DNA of 64,000 nucleotides from Liquorilactobacillus uvarum DSM 19971 (GCF_001434935.1 NZ_AZEG01000008.1:1-64000); one strand, 5' to 3'. Counted from the first letter of the stretch, positions 27,250-35,853 are shown. Translations and numbers: made by a program. Notes: a model not told the origin generated them from the letters alone.

Positions 27250-28530
27250 ATGATGACTAATAGAATGATTACATATTTATATAAGCTGCAGCATAAGCAG
27301 CAAAGATGGCCATGGTTTAGAAGCTGTTATTTTGGTTTAAAAAGAGTGTCTCCATTGTTATTGATAGGAATTTTAATTCAATGTTTGACACTATCTTTTT
27401 TTCAACCACATGGTTTTTTTTATGAGATATACCATCTCGATAAAATACAGTGGGTGTCAGAAGCAAATGGTATTACCCATTTACTAAGCTGTGTGTTTTT
27501 TGATGTTGCATTATTGTTACTTTGTGTGCTTGTTGCATGGTATCGTGGGTATTTATTTAATAAAAAAGAAGCTGTTCCTGGCGCAGTGGTTGCGCTTATC
27601 TTGCTTTTTTTTATAAATTTTCATGTGAGACGCACACTTGGGGACGGTGCAGGTCAAGTCAATTTAAGTGGAAATATTCCATTTATTGAAATGTTAGTAA
27701 TTGGTTTGATTGGTGCATATTTTTATCATATAACAAAAAAGTACTTGCATCTTAAGTCTGTTTGGTCGTTTTCAGCGGCAACTATCGTTTTGGGTAGTCT
27801 CATAAAAGGCGTGGAACGTTTACTTAGCATGAACTTTTTTTCGAGCCTTTCAGCTCCTGTTTTTGCTGGGATAAGCAGTTTGCTCAATGATGATCAGCAT
27901 CAGATTCTGGGTATTATTCTAAGAGAAATCGGACGCAATTTATTTGTGTGGTTAGGTTTTATCAGTCCTGATCAGATTTTGGTTGCACACACAGATAACG
28001 ATTTGACCAGAGCCAATCTCTCTGCTGCCTTAATAAAGGACAATTTGGAAGGATTGCCTCATCCGCTTAACATATACAGTTTAAGTGATTCTTTTGCAGT
28101 TTTAGGAGGTTATGGTCAAATATTGGCTTTATTATTACTTTTTTTGTTGTTTTCACGCTATCGTACACATCGAATCAATGCATGGAAAAATTTATTCCCT
28201 GTTTTTTTGAATGTTAATATTGGCTTTTTAGCAGAGGTTCCTTTGTTTTTTAACATAGTTCTAATTATTCCTTTTATTTTTGTTCCAGTTATAAGTATTT
28301 TATTAGGGGCTTTGGCAATAAAAATTGGTTTAATCTCTCCCTCCGTTTATCAAGTACCATTAAATACGCCGACCGTTCTGAATGCTTTTATGGGGACAAA
28401 TGGGCATTGGAATTCTTTAATATTTACTTTAACGATACTTCTTATTAGCATGTTGATGTACTATCCCTTTTTTAAGGCTTTAGAGATGCCAGCTTTTTCT
28501 TTGACAAAAACAAGGGAGGAGCAAAGATGA
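27250..28530 (+). CDS. PTS EIIC-like permease (lactose/cellobiose type), orphan
   Basis: A membrane protein of about 426 residues. The C-terminal half shows the EIIC lactose/cellobiose pattern: LFPVFLNVNIGFLAEVPLFFNIVLIIPFIFVPV followed by QVPLNTPTVLNAFMGTNGHW, equivalent to the glucoside/cellobiose EIIC glutamate loop. No EIIA or EIIB gene is near, so it may work with components coded elsewhere or no longer phosphorylates sugar. The frame extends upstream to TTG 27202, but there is no ribosome site there; AAAGAGGG at 27235-27242 supports ATG 27250. It overlaps the following DUF915 hydrolase gene by four bases. Confidence 0.78.
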   Translation: MMTNRMITYLYKLQHKQQRWPWFRSCYFGLKRVSPLLLIGILIQCLTLSFFQPHGFFYEIYHLDKIQWVSEANGITHLLSCVFFDVALLLLCVLVAWYRGYLFNKKEAVPGAVVALILLFFINFHVRRTLGDGAGQVNLSGNIPFIEMLVIGLIGAYFYHITKKYLHLKSVWSFSAATIVLGSLIKGVERLLSMNFFSSLSAPVFAGISSLLNDDQHQILGIILREIGRNLFVWLGFISPDQILVAHTDNDLTRANLSAALIKDNLEGLPHPLNIYSLSDSFAVLGGYGQILALLLLFLLFSRYRTHRINAWKNLFPVFLNVNIGFLAEVPLFFNIVLIIPFIFVPVISILLGALAIKIGLISPSVYQVPLNTPTVLNAFMGTNGHWNSLIFTLTILLISMLMYYPFFKALEMPAFSLTKTREEQR

Positions 28531-29399
28531 AAAAGAAATTTTTATCGAGTTCATTAAGTATATTAATACTCGTTATTATTGGAATGACAATTGCTGTTGG
28601 TGTGCCGGCTTACTTTTGGACCAAGACGCATGTTACTAAGGAACGTGTTCAAAATCGTTCCAAGTTGTATCCGGTGATTTTAGTACCTGGTTCAAGTGCA
28701 ACAGAAAATCGATTTGATGGTTTGATTAGCAAACTAAACACTGGCAATAAAAAACAAAGTTTGTTAAAAATCACGGTTAAAACGAATAATCAACTGCGGA
28801 TTAGCGGACGGATTTTTCCTCGTGACACCAGACCTTTCATTGTCATCGCTTTTGAGAACAATCATGATGGGTATCAAAATATTCAAAGACAAGCCAAGTG
28901 GATGTCAGTTGCAATGACCTATTTAACTAAAAAATATCAATTCAATCATTTCTCCGGTATTGGGCATTCAAATGGAGGGCTGATTTACACACTTTACTTA
29001 GAAAAATACATGGATCAAAACCAACTTTTATTAGATAGGTTAATGACAATTGGTACACCCTATAATTTTTCAGAAACAAATATGAATCAGCGTACCAATA
29101 TTTTAAAGGAATTAATTGCAGGAAAAGAAAAACTACCTCGCAATTTAACAGTTTATTCAATTGATGGCACAACAAACTACACGACAGACGGAATTGTTCC
29201 TTCTACGAGTGTTAGTACCGGCAAGTATATTTTTCAAAATCAAGTAGCGCAATATACAAAAATAACTGTCACGGGAAAAGATTCCCAACACTCTGATTTA
29301 CCGCAAAATAGAGAAATTATTCAGTTAATAAATGAAAATATTTTGCAAACTGGAAATGGTGCGACTTCAAATATAACACAAAACGCGACTCCTCAGTAA
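28527..29399 (+). CDS. Membrane-anchored DUF915 alpha/beta hydrolase
   Basis: A 290-residue protein with an N-terminal signal or anchor helix (residues 8-30) and an extracytoplasmic alpha/beta hydrolase. YPVILVPGSSATENRFD is the first strand and oxyanion region, GIGHSNGGLIYTLYL carries the nucleophile elbow with Ser in GHSNGG near residue 150, and a late Asp and His (GIVPSTS...QHSDLP) complete a likely triad. DUF915 hydrolases are common cell-surface proteins in lactobacilli; natural substrates are unknown. Its ATGA overlap with the EIIC gene implies linked expression and perhaps work on a substrate related to that permease. Confidence 0.8.
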   Translation: MKKKFLSSSLSILILVIIGMTIAVGVPAYFWTKTHVTKERVQNRSKLYPVILVPGSSATENRFDGLISKLNTGNKKQSLLKITVKTNNQLRISGRIFPRDTRPFIVIAFENNHDGYQNIQRQAKWMSVAMTYLTKKYQFNHFSGIGHSNGGLIYTLYLEKYMDQNQLLLDRLMTIGTPYNFSETNMNQRTNILKELIAGKEKLPRNLTVYSIDGTTNYTTDGIVPSTSVSTGKYIFQNQVAQYTKITVTGKDSQHSDLPQNREIIQLINENILQTGNGATSNITQNATPQ

Positions 29400-29623
29400 A
29401 ACACTAATTAAAGTTAAGTTTAATTTTTGGAATTTTAATTTGGACTAGATCATAGTTAATTTACTGTTTTTATTCAGAAGCCAAAGTAATAGTAAGCTTA
29501 GACAAGCTTTATTTTAGCTGAGAAACAGCAATGGGCAAAAAGTAAATTTGTCATTGAAATAGTGCAAAAGTTTGGAATTAACAGGGATTTCAAAGAATGT
29601 ATTAGTAACTGACTTGAAATAAA

Positions 29624-29663
29624 TAAGGTCTAAGGCAATTAGTCATTTGCCTTGGGCCTTGTT
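29624..29663 (+). terminator. Probable terminator downstream of the EIIC-DUF915 pair
   Basis: AAGGCAA and TTGCCTT pair, with an outer AAGG/CCTT extension, followed by TGTTTG. It lies 225 bases after the hydrolase stop; the stretch 29400-29623 between holds no recognised gene. Confidence 0.5.
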
Positions 29664-29719
29664 TGTTAGCAGTAGAACTATTATTTAATTTTCTTTTTAA
29701 AAAGAGCTTTATTGATCTT

Positions 29720-29876
29720 TTAGGTATCGTAATTAAGCAGAATAATAATTATTAGCCCAACAGCAAGGTAGATACCGCTAAAAATCAGGCATAACTTCTA
29801 TATTAAAATTAATATGATCAACAGCGATGTTGTCTTTATATTGTTTAGTTAGTCTTTTGGTTTGAAGCATTGTCAT
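29720..29876 (-). pseudogene. Remnant of an ABC transporter (ATPase start fused to permease end)
   Basis: On the minus strand, ATG at 29876 (or 29870) opens a 32-codon frame reading MLQTKRLTKQYKDNIAVDHI, which is how ABC-2 exporter ATPases begin, just before where Walker A should be. It stops at 29778. In the next frame IFSGIYLAVGLIIIILLNYDT runs to a stop at 29720, like the last membrane helix of an ABC-2 permease. The simplest reading is a deletion that fused the ends of a two-gene exporter. Homology is judged by eye only. Confidence 0.45.
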
Positions 29877-30116
29877 TTTTAATCTGCTTTTTTTGTTTTT
29901 GATATTTTTATTTTAGCTGAAACTTTTAATAATGGGGCTAAAAGAAGTAAGTGGTCTGTATTTCAGTATGAGTAGTTCGTATTTGCAGATAGGAAAAATG
30001 TATATCTTCCCATTCTGAGAGGTTAAATTTGGCTAAGATTGAAAAGTAACTATGCTATAATCAAGCAAGAAGCGGGTTAACGGAAAAATATCAAACTGGA
30101 AGGGACGGATAATAGA

Positions 30117-31025
30117 ATGTATGCCGTACAGATGAAAAACTATGGGGATGTTAGTGTTCTTGTCGATGCTCAAGTACCTCTCCCAGAGCTAAAGCCAAAA
30201 CAGGTCTTGGTCAAACAACATGCTGTTGCGATTGATCCTTATGACGTAGGGTTTCGAGCAGGAGTAAAGGGACGTGAAAAGGAGACGCCATTAATTGCGG
30301 GTTCTTCTGTTGCGGGAGAAATAGTCAAATTGGGAACAGAAGTTACTGAATTTCAAGTAGGTCAGCGTGTAGCCGCTAGTCCGCATCTCAGAAGTTATGC
30401 AGAATATGTTGCTGTCGGGCAATCTCAATTAGCATTAATACCGCAAAGTGTCACTTACAAGCAGGCGGCTGCCTGTGCATTAGGGGTACAAACGGCATAT
30501 CAGATTGTTTATGATCATTTGAAGTTAGCTGGGACCGCTCGCGTACTGATCCACGGCGGTGCTGGTAGTGTTGGGTTTGCAGCCATTCAATTTGTCCGTC
30601 AGCATAAAGTAGCAGAGATTTATACGACCGCGAGCGGTTTGGGGGCAGATTTTTTAAGAAATTTTGATGATCGATTACATGTAATTGATTATCGTAGTGA
30701 AGATTTTAGTAGAATTGTGCCGAAAATGGATAAAATAATTGATACGATCGGTGGACAAAACTTAACAGATTCGCTCAAGGTTTTAAAAAAAGATGGGAAT
30801 TTGATTTCAACGGTTTCCGATGATGTTGATCCACGAGTGCAGTTTTTCTTTTTAAAATCAAATGGTAAAAAGTTAGAAGTAATACTTAAACAGATTGCTG
30901 CTGGAGCTTTTTACGTAAAAATTGCTGAAACTGTTCCATTTAATGCTGCTAATCTGCGAAAGCTTCATCAAGCCAAGCATGTTGTTGGCAAACTAGTCTT
31001 AAGTTTTGAAAAGGATAATGATTAA
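30117..31025 (+). CDS. NADP-dependent quinone oxidoreductase-like protein (MDR superfamily)
   Basis: A 302-residue dehydrogenase. The GroES-like domain (QVLVKQHAVAIDPYDVGFRAG; GSSVAGEIVKLG; F-x-V-G-Q-R-V) is followed by a nucleotide-binding domain with VLIHGGAGSVGFAAIQFVRQ. No catalytic zinc ligands are seen. The family reduces quinones or alkenals with NADPH in the cytosol and is often stress-linked. It belongs to the same broad family as 17560-18588 but is clearly a different member. The GNAT gene starts 49 bases after its stop. Confidence 0.82.
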   Translation: MYAVQMKNYGDVSVLVDAQVPLPELKPKQVLVKQHAVAIDPYDVGFRAGVKGREKETPLIAGSSVAGEIVKLGTEVTEFQVGQRVAASPHLRSYAEYVAVGQSQLALIPQSVTYKQAAACALGVQTAYQIVYDHLKLAGTARVLIHGGAGSVGFAAIQFVRQHKVAEIYTTASGLGADFLRNFDDRLHVIDYRSEDFSRIVPKMDKIIDTIGGQNLTDSLKVLKKDGNLISTVSDDVDPRVQFFFLKSNGKKLEVILKQIAAGAFYVKIAETVPFNAANLRKLHQAKHVVGKLVLSFEKDND

Positions 31026-31074
31026 GGCAATTTTTGCACATTTGACAATTTTATATACGGTAGGGGGGAAACTA

Positions 31075-31533
31075 ATGAAGCTTGAAAAAATGTCAGCGAA
31101 AGATTATGAGAAATACATTATGGGGACTATTAAGGAGTATGCCGCTGAGAAGGAGGCTGCCGGGGCGTGGGGCGCTGGAGAAGCTTTGCGGTTGGCAAAA
31201 GAAGAATATCAGCGACTGCTTCCGGATGATTTAAAAACGAAGGGAAACTATTTTTATACATTCAGTGATACACAGAAAACAATTGGTTATCTATGGTTTG
31301 CCAAAAATCCGGTGCAGGAAGATGACGCTTTTATTTATGATTTTGCAATTGACTCGGAATTTCAAAATAGAGGTTTTGGCACACAAGCAATGGCAAAAAT
31401 TTTTGTAGAGGCAAGAAATTTAGGTTTTAAAAAAATTGGATTGCACGTTTTTGGTAGCAATCAGCGAGCAATTCATGTTTATCAAAAACTTGGTTTTATC
31501 ACAACCGATATCACAATGCGTCGTGAGTTATAG
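31075..31533 (+). CDS. GNAT family N-acetyltransferase
   Basis: About 152 residues from ATG 31075, which follows a strong GGGGGGAA ribosome site; the frame is open further upstream to 31006 but without a ribosome site. FAIDSEFQNRGFGTQAMAKIFVEARNLGFKKIGLHVFGSN is motif A with Q-N-R-G-F-G-T as acetyl-CoA loop, and AIHVYQKLGF is the terminal motif. The acceptor is unknown. The LHVFGSNQRAIHVYQKLGF end is typical of the RimI-like/YkkB subgroup. Confidence 0.8.
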   Translation: MKLEKMSAKDYEKYIMGTIKEYAAEKEAAGAWGAGEALRLAKEEYQRLLPDDLKTKGNYFYTFSDTQKTIGYLWFAKNPVQEDDAFIYDFAIDSEFQNRGFGTQAMAKIFVEARNLGFKKIGLHVFGSNQRAIHVYQKLGFITTDITMRREL

Positions 31534-31747
31534 TCGGCAGAGAATGTATATTATTCCTCAATTTGAGTTAAAAATAGCATTAACATTTTTGTGAGCAATA
31601 ATGACATTAATTTAATGTGAATTTTGTGCATTAGAGACTAAAAACATGAGTTAGTTAAATATAAAACTTACTGTCAAAGTTTTGTCATTGCTGATCATTT
31701 TGCTGATGCGGGGTTATTTAGCGTGCCCCTTTTAGTGATAGCAATCA

Positions 31748-31885
31748 GATGGCAGATGAACTGGCGGCATTAATCGTTAATGGGAAATTCCGTGTGTTTG
31801 CAAAGTTTTTGAAATTGTTAGTGTTTTTGACCAATCATTTAATTCAGCACCGTGATTTAGGTGATAGCGATATCAAAATAATTTA
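31748..31885 (+). other. Unrecognised 45-codon frame in a decayed region
   Basis: ATG near 31750 opens a 45-codon frame beginning MADELAALIVNGKFRVF and ending HRDLGDSDIKII. It has no ribosome site and no recognised relative, and it lies just before an IS fragment, so it may be a gene relic. The remaining sequence in 31534-31748 shows nothing. Confidence 0.2.
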
Positions 31886-31892
31886 AGTATTA

Positions 31893-31985
31893 AGATACCG
31901 TCTCATAATAGTTGGACTTTCTATAGTCTGACTAAGAAGCGGTATCTTTATGTCTAAGTATAATTTGAGATTTAAGCTAGTATAA
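31893..31985 (+). mobile_element. Left-end fragment of an IS3-type insertion sequence
   Basis: AAGATACCG and CGGTATCTT form the ends of a hairpin (about 31894-31949) resembling an IS terminus with TTGGACTTTCTATAG. Directly after it ATG 31950 starts MSKYNLRFKLV before a stop at 31983-31985; MSKY-x-F-x-x-KLK/V is how OrfA of several lactobacillar IS3-family elements begins. The rest of the element is missing, so it is dead. The hairpin may now act as a terminator for the GNAT gene. Confidence 0.45.
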
Positions 31986-31996
31986 ATTTAGGAAGA

Positions 31997-32572
31997 TCAT
32001 ATCTGACCGGCAATGTTTTTAAGGTAAGCTGTTAGTTGTTTTGTGGATTTAGAATCAATTCCGCCCAAATTTTGCCAAGAAGTTTTCTTAATACCAAGCT
32101 GTTTGAGTGTGGTTTTAACAAAAGCTTTATTAATAGCATTTCCGCAAAAAAGTTTCAGATACCAAGTTGGCGAAGTAGATGTCGTAAAAACCTTTGCAGT
32201 TTTTATATTGGTTAACTGACCAGAAATACCAGTTTTTGTTGGTAAGTACGCAAATTTCTTTTTCATTATTTTATCAATAAATCCTTTCAGCATACCGGGA
32301 ATACCATTCCACCAGATCGGACTTACAAAAATAAGCCGATCCGCTTTTTTTAACATTTCTTGATAGCGCAAAACTTGCGGATCAAGTGTTTTTCCAGAAC
32401 TAAAAAGAGCGAGTTCCTCTGAAGTGTAGACAGGGCTAAAGTGATCAGCATACAAATCTATTACTTGATAATCAACATTTCTTCTATTTAATTCAGCTAT
32501 AATTGATTCTAAAATAGCATGATTAAAACTTTTGGCATAAGGATGACAGTAAATAATTAATGCTTGTTCCAT
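31997..32572 (-). CDS. NAD(P)H-dependent oxidoreductase, flavodoxin-like (NQO/MdaB type)
   Basis: A 191-residue flavoprotein. ALIIYCHPYAKSFNHAILESI is the FMN/FAD phosphate-binding loop of the NQO1/MdaB/KefF group, and RLIFVSPIWWNGIPGMLKGFIDKI contains the family motif P-I-W-W-x-x-x-P-G-x-L-K-x-x-x-D. It should carry out two-electron reduction of quinones or nitro-compounds in the cytosol. It is the second gene of a minus-strand operon, four bases after the TetR regulator stop, so it is the probable target of that regulator. Confidence 0.85.
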   Translation of the reverse strand: MEQALIIYCHPYAKSFNHAILESIIAELNRRNVDYQVIDLYADHFSPVYTSEELALFSSGKTLDPQVLRYQEMLKKADRLIFVSPIWWNGIPGMLKGFIDKIMKKKFAYLPTKTGISGQLTNIKTAKVFTTSTSPTWYLKLFCGNAINKAFVKTTLKQLGIKKTSWQNLGGIDSKSTKQLTAYLKNIAGQI

Positions 32573-32575
32573 ATT

Positions 32576-33151
32576 TTATATCCCTTTCTTGGTTAGCAGA
32601 CTGCTTAGTGTATCAGCTAAAAGAGCAGTATTAAATTTTGTGACACCGTTTCTTACTAACAACATATAGCCCTGAAGAAATGCCCAAACTTTGATAAATG
32701 TTTCATCTGAGTCTAGGCCAAGTGATTCTTGGCTAATTATGTCATCTATCAATTTGTGGACAGATTTCAAGAGGGGAAACGAATCTTGCAGTCCACGGTC
32801 TTGTGTATAAATAGATTGTGCGACAGGATTAAAAAACAAGAAGTTGACAAGATTGTTTTTTGTATTGAAAAGTTTGAAAACATTTTCCCCTAAAAGTAAA
32901 AGTTTTTCGCGAGGAGTATAATTTCCATTGCTTTTTTGACTAATAATTTCTGTAAGAGATGTTGACAGTTCTAGCATTAATGACACAAACAACGCATTTT
33001 TATTTGCAAAGTTTCTATAAAATGCACCAGTGGTCAAGTTACAATTAGTTGCGAGTTTGCGCAGAGATAGTTTTTCATATCCATTCTCATCAATTTCCCT
33101 AAGCGCCGTCTTTAAAATTTTTCTTTTTGTTTGTTCTTTTTTGTTGGACAA
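32576..33151 (-). CDS. TetR family transcriptional regulator
   Basis: A repressor of about 191 residues. The N-terminal helix-turn-helix spans KRKILKTALREIDENGYEKLSLRKLATNCNLTTGAFYRNFANKNALF; the C-terminal part is the ligand/dimer domain. The frame is open to 33169, but a G-run followed by TTG at 33151 gives the most sensible start (MSNKKEQTKRK). A 27-base palindrome directly upstream is the obvious operator, implying autoregulation together with the quinone reductase. The inducer is likely a quinone or electrophile, by context only. Confidence 0.85.
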   Translation of the reverse strand: MSNKKEQTKRKILKTALREIDENGYEKLSLRKLATNCNLTTGAFYRNFANKNALFVSLMLELSTSLTEIISQKSNGNYTPREKLLLLGENVFKLFNTKNNLVNFLFFNPVAQSIYTQDRGLQDSFPLLKSVHKLIDDIISQESLGLDSDETFIKVWAFLQGYMLLVRNGVTKFNTALLADTLSSLLTKKGI

Positions 33152-33167
33152 AATCAGACCCCCCAGC

Positions 33168-33194
33168 AATTATGATAACAGTGTTATCATAATT
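33168..33194. promoter_or_regulatory. Operator of the TetR-quinone reductase operon
   Basis: AATTATGATAACA at 33168-33180 and its exact complement at 33182-33194 flank a single central base: a perfect 13+1+13 palindrome. It overlaps the likely promoter of the minus-strand operon, 17 bases before the TetR start codon. Confidence 0.85.
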
Positions 33195-33352
33195 AAGCAA
33201 GAACGTTACAAAATTATGGTAGAGATAAAATTACTTCTGGTGTATACAAAGGTTTGTCAAAACATTATCTCAAGAGCAACTATCGCAAAAATTTTTACGA
33301 GAATCAAAAGGTATAATAAGTTAATTAATAACAAAACAAAGAGGGACTACTT

Positions 33353-33835
33353 ATGCAAAAAATAATTTTATTGCGAGGCAATTCAGGTTCAGGAAAAACA
33401 TCAACAGCGCAAGCTTTAAAAAAATTGCTTTCCCCAAATGCCTTATTATTGAGTCAAGATGTTTTGAGAAGACAGATGCTTTCTGAACCAGATCATGTCA
33501 AAAATAAATCAATTTCTTTGCTTGAAGATACTATTAGCTGGGGGGCAAAGAATGTTAATTACATTATTGTGGAGGGAATATTCAAGAAAAGTGTCTATTT
33601 AAATTTATTGCTAGCACTCAAAGAAAGATACGCTGCTAAAATGTTGATTTTTTATTTTGATGTTTCATTTAATGAAACATTAAGGAGAAATCGATTAAAG
33701 ATTGCGCCTTTTCCAGAGGAAATGTTGCTGGAGTGGTGGCAAAACAAAGATTTTTTAAAAAATGAAGATTATATTTTTACAGATCAAGAGAATTTAAAGC
33801 AAAGGACGTCAATAATCGAGAGCTTTTTAAATTGA
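33353..33835 (+). CDS. P-loop kinase-like protein (AAA_33/zeta-like)
   Basis: A 160-residue P-loop protein. Walker A is ILLRGNSGSGKTSTAQAL near residues 4-21; LLSQDVLRRQML follows the pattern S-Q-D-x-x-R-R of zeta-toxin-like and small-molecule kinases; VEGIF near residue 74 is a Walker B-like strand; RNRLK near residue 118 is the lid arginine region. Such proteins phosphorylate small molecules (for example nucleosides or antibiotics). The substrate is unknown. No antitoxin-like gene is beside it, so a toxin role is unlikely. AGAGGGA supports the ATG. Confidence 0.75.
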   Translation: MQKIILLRGNSGSGKTSTAQALKKLLSPNALLLSQDVLRRQMLSEPDHVKNKSISLLEDTISWGAKNVNYIIVEGIFKKSVYLNLLLALKERYAAKMLIFYFDVSFNETLRRNRLKIAPFPEEMLLEWWQNKDFLKNEDYIFTDQENLKQRTSIIESFLN

Positions 33836-34511
33836 AGCAGAACATAGCGATGAAATCGCTTATGATTTAAGTGTGCTAGGGAGCATCTAGAAAAAGATCA
33901 TTCAACTATTTGAGAAGTGCTTATAAGTGTTTAAATAATATAAGTACCAAGATTCTGGATTGATGAACCTTTACATTGGAATGAGTATCAAAGTGCAGAA
34001 AAGCAATGCGAGAATAAATGAAGCTGCAGTGACAATAGATTGACAGTGTTGGGCAGCATTTTTAGATAGCAACTTGAACATAATTTACGGTATTATGGCA
34101 TCCAAGTTATTTGCCAAAAGGACAAAGCTATGTTCTTTTTTACTGAAGATGAAAAGGATGCATCTGTTGTTGAAAAAAATTTTTAATGTTGAAAGATGCA
34201 GATCTTTTTGATATCGTTAAAAGCATTGTCTTAGTCAAAATACTCTTCTTGACGATTGGAACAGATGTTAAAAAGACCAATAGAGAGTTTAACTGAAGTT
34301 TTTTGAAAGACTGTATGATATTTACGCCTAAGATCGGTTAAGATTCAAAAAAAACATATGTGAATTAAGCTCAAGTGTGATTCTTCGACAAATAATACTT
34401 AAAATGATTACAATATGGTTAAGTATGATAAATTTACTACATACAGAATTTTTCATTAGTACAATTAAGGCATAATAGAATATATAATTACTCAATGAAG
34501 GGATTAAACAT
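33836..34511. other. Long non-coding or decayed region
   Basis: 676 bases with frequent stops in all frames. Short coding-like stretches can be read (around 33980-34020 and 34110-34185 on the plus strand, the latter including AMFFFTEDEKDASVVEK), which suggests an old gene broken by several frameshifts. No family could be named. Confidence 0.35.
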
Positions 34512-34697
34512 ATGAAGTTAACTACTTGGTGGATTATTAGTGTTATTTGGTTGTTGTTTTTTGCAATCGCAACAGTATTTGTTGTTTTACTAGGATCTGC
34601 GGCAGATTTCAGGTTAATGTCGTTTGTCGTACTCAGTATTGTATTTATGATTATTTTACTGCTCCAGTTGTTTTTGCTCTTTTTTTTGAAAAAATAA
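34512..34697 (+). CDS. Small membrane protein of unknown function
   Basis: A 61-residue protein with two hydrophobic helices (about residues 6-28 and 34-58) and little else. AAGGGA lies nine bases before ATG, and the frame ends 25 bases before the TIGR02328-like gene, so the two may share a transcript. No family recognised. Confidence 0.5.
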   Translation: MKLTTWWIISVIWLLFFAIATVFVVLLGSAADFRLMSFVVLSIVFMIILLLQLFLLFFLKK

Positions 34698-34721
34698 TTT
34701 TTGAAGGGGATTTTTCAGACT

Positions 34722-35101
34722 ATGCGTTTATGGCATCAAAAATTGATTTCTAAGCTCCCGCGTCAGCAATTATTAGGACAGCACCGTGAAATAGCTGCTT
34801 TACGTGGAAATGGTTGGGGTCGTCCACATGCAACTGTTAATTATGTTTTTAAATATTCACCTTATAAATTATACCAATTTCATATGCTGGTTTTAGAGAG
34901 ATGAAGAATCGCGGTTATCATCCAGCTGAAGAATGGAAAGAAGCTACTTATCGCGGGTTAAATTGTGCAGCTTATAGAGAAATTTCACCTATTGAATTGA
35001 GTACACCAATTTATCCTGAACATAATGATGAGTATTTACATGAATGTCTGCACAATTTGAAAGCTAAGGGAATAACGTTTGACGAAAGTGAATTTTATTA
35101 A
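34722..35101 (+). pseudogene. TIGR02328-like (pyrimidine-dimer glycosylase-related) gene split by a frameshift
   Basis: ATG 34722 begins MRLWHQKLISKLPRQQLLGQHRE and runs through HATVNYVFKYSPYKLYQFHMLVLER to a TGA at 34902-34904. The next frame, starting at ATG 34901, continues directly with MKNRGYHPAEEWKEATYRGLNC to 35101. The two parts together make one normal TIGR02328-type protein of about 126 residues, a family related to T4 endonuclease V-like pyrimidine dimer glycosylases. One base seems lost in the GAGAGATG stretch, where GAGGAGATG would restore the frame. The ATGA arrangement could still allow reinitiation and two separate chains. Confidence 0.75.
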
Positions 35102-35178
35102 CGGCTATTGTCTGAAAGACAAACACGAAGGCGTGGAACAACTAAATTAAGTTTATTTTCTATTTATAAGGAGAAAAA

Positions 35179-35691
35179 ATGAGAAATTATACTTCTAGCA
35201 GTGAACTAGTCGATGCTATTAACTTAAGCTATAAAAAATTTATTCAAGAATTCGCTGAAGTTCCAGAAACTTTGAAGAACAAACGAATAGACCTCGTAGA
35301 TAAAACTCCGGCCGAAATGTTAGCTTATCAAATTGAATGGCTGACATTGCTTTTATCCTGGGACAGTCAAGAACGTGCCGGAATTAATGTACAGACTCCG
35401 ACACCTGAATATAAATGGAATGAATTGGGTAAATTATATCAGGATTTCTATCGGCAATATGTTGATTTGACTCTTAAAGAACAAATAGTCAAACTAAGTA
35501 AATTAGTTGCACAGCTCTCTGAATGGGTAAAGAATTTGGATGAAAAGGAGTTATTTGAGGCTGGTCAGAAGAAATGGGCTACGACAAAGGCAATGTGGCC
35601 AGTTTGGAAATGGGTTCACATTAACTCGGTTGCGCCATTTACAAATTTTAGACCCAAAATCCGTAAATGGAAGAAAAATGTATTGGTCTAA
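35179..35691 (+). CDS. ClbS/DfsB family four-helix-bundle protein (DUF1706)
   Basis: A 170-residue helical protein. The N-terminal TSSSELVDAINLSYKKFIQEFAEVPE and the DKTPAEMLAYQIEWLTLLLSWDSQERAG region match DUF1706, with W-x-x-x-x-L-x-x-x-Y-x-x-F following. ClbS of the colibactin cluster protects its host from the genotoxin, and DfsB-type relatives are widespread with unknown function. The typical C-terminal W-x-V-W-K-W-V-H-I-N-S-V-A-P-F-x-x-F motif is present. AAGGAG precedes the ATG. It stands alone; no polyketide cluster is in view. Confidence 0.82.
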   Translation: MRNYTSSSELVDAINLSYKKFIQEFAEVPETLKNKRIDLVDKTPAEMLAYQIEWLTLLLSWDSQERAGINVQTPTPEYKWNELGKLYQDFYRQYVDLTLKEQIVKLSKLVAQLSEWVKNLDEKELFEAGQKKWATTKAMWPVWKWVHINSVAPFTNFRPKIRKWKKNVLV

Positions 35692-35756
35692 CTTGCTTCA
35701 CGTCGCTTAATACGTTAAAATTCAAGTATCTTAAGAAAGAACGGGGTACTGTGCCG

Positions 35757-35768
35757 ATGCGCATCTAA
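35757..35768 (+). CDS. Possible three-codon upstream frame (MRI) in the ABC-F leader
   Basis: ATG CGC ATC TAA with a weak AACGGGG ribosome-like site ten bases before it. It lies within a GATGCGCATC palindrome, about 85 bases before an intrinsic terminator and 155 bases before the ABC-F start. Very short upstream frames with attenuators control ABC-F genes in Listeria and Bacillus. By itself such a short frame is weak evidence. Confidence 0.25.
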   Translation: MRI

Positions 35769-35853
35769 TTGATTCTCAGCTATTAAGACAATTTTTATAG
35801 TAATTGTTTTTGGTGAGATCAATCGGTGTGGCAACGGTTCAAGTACGAATCGG

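Noticed and set aside
33030-33365. Plus-strand frame over the TetR start and operator
   Set aside because: It is antisense to the helix-turn-helix coding region and crosses the operator; no ribosome site.
33353-33835. Zeta-type toxin of a toxin-antitoxin pair
   Set aside because: P-loop fold fits, but no small antitoxin gene precedes it.
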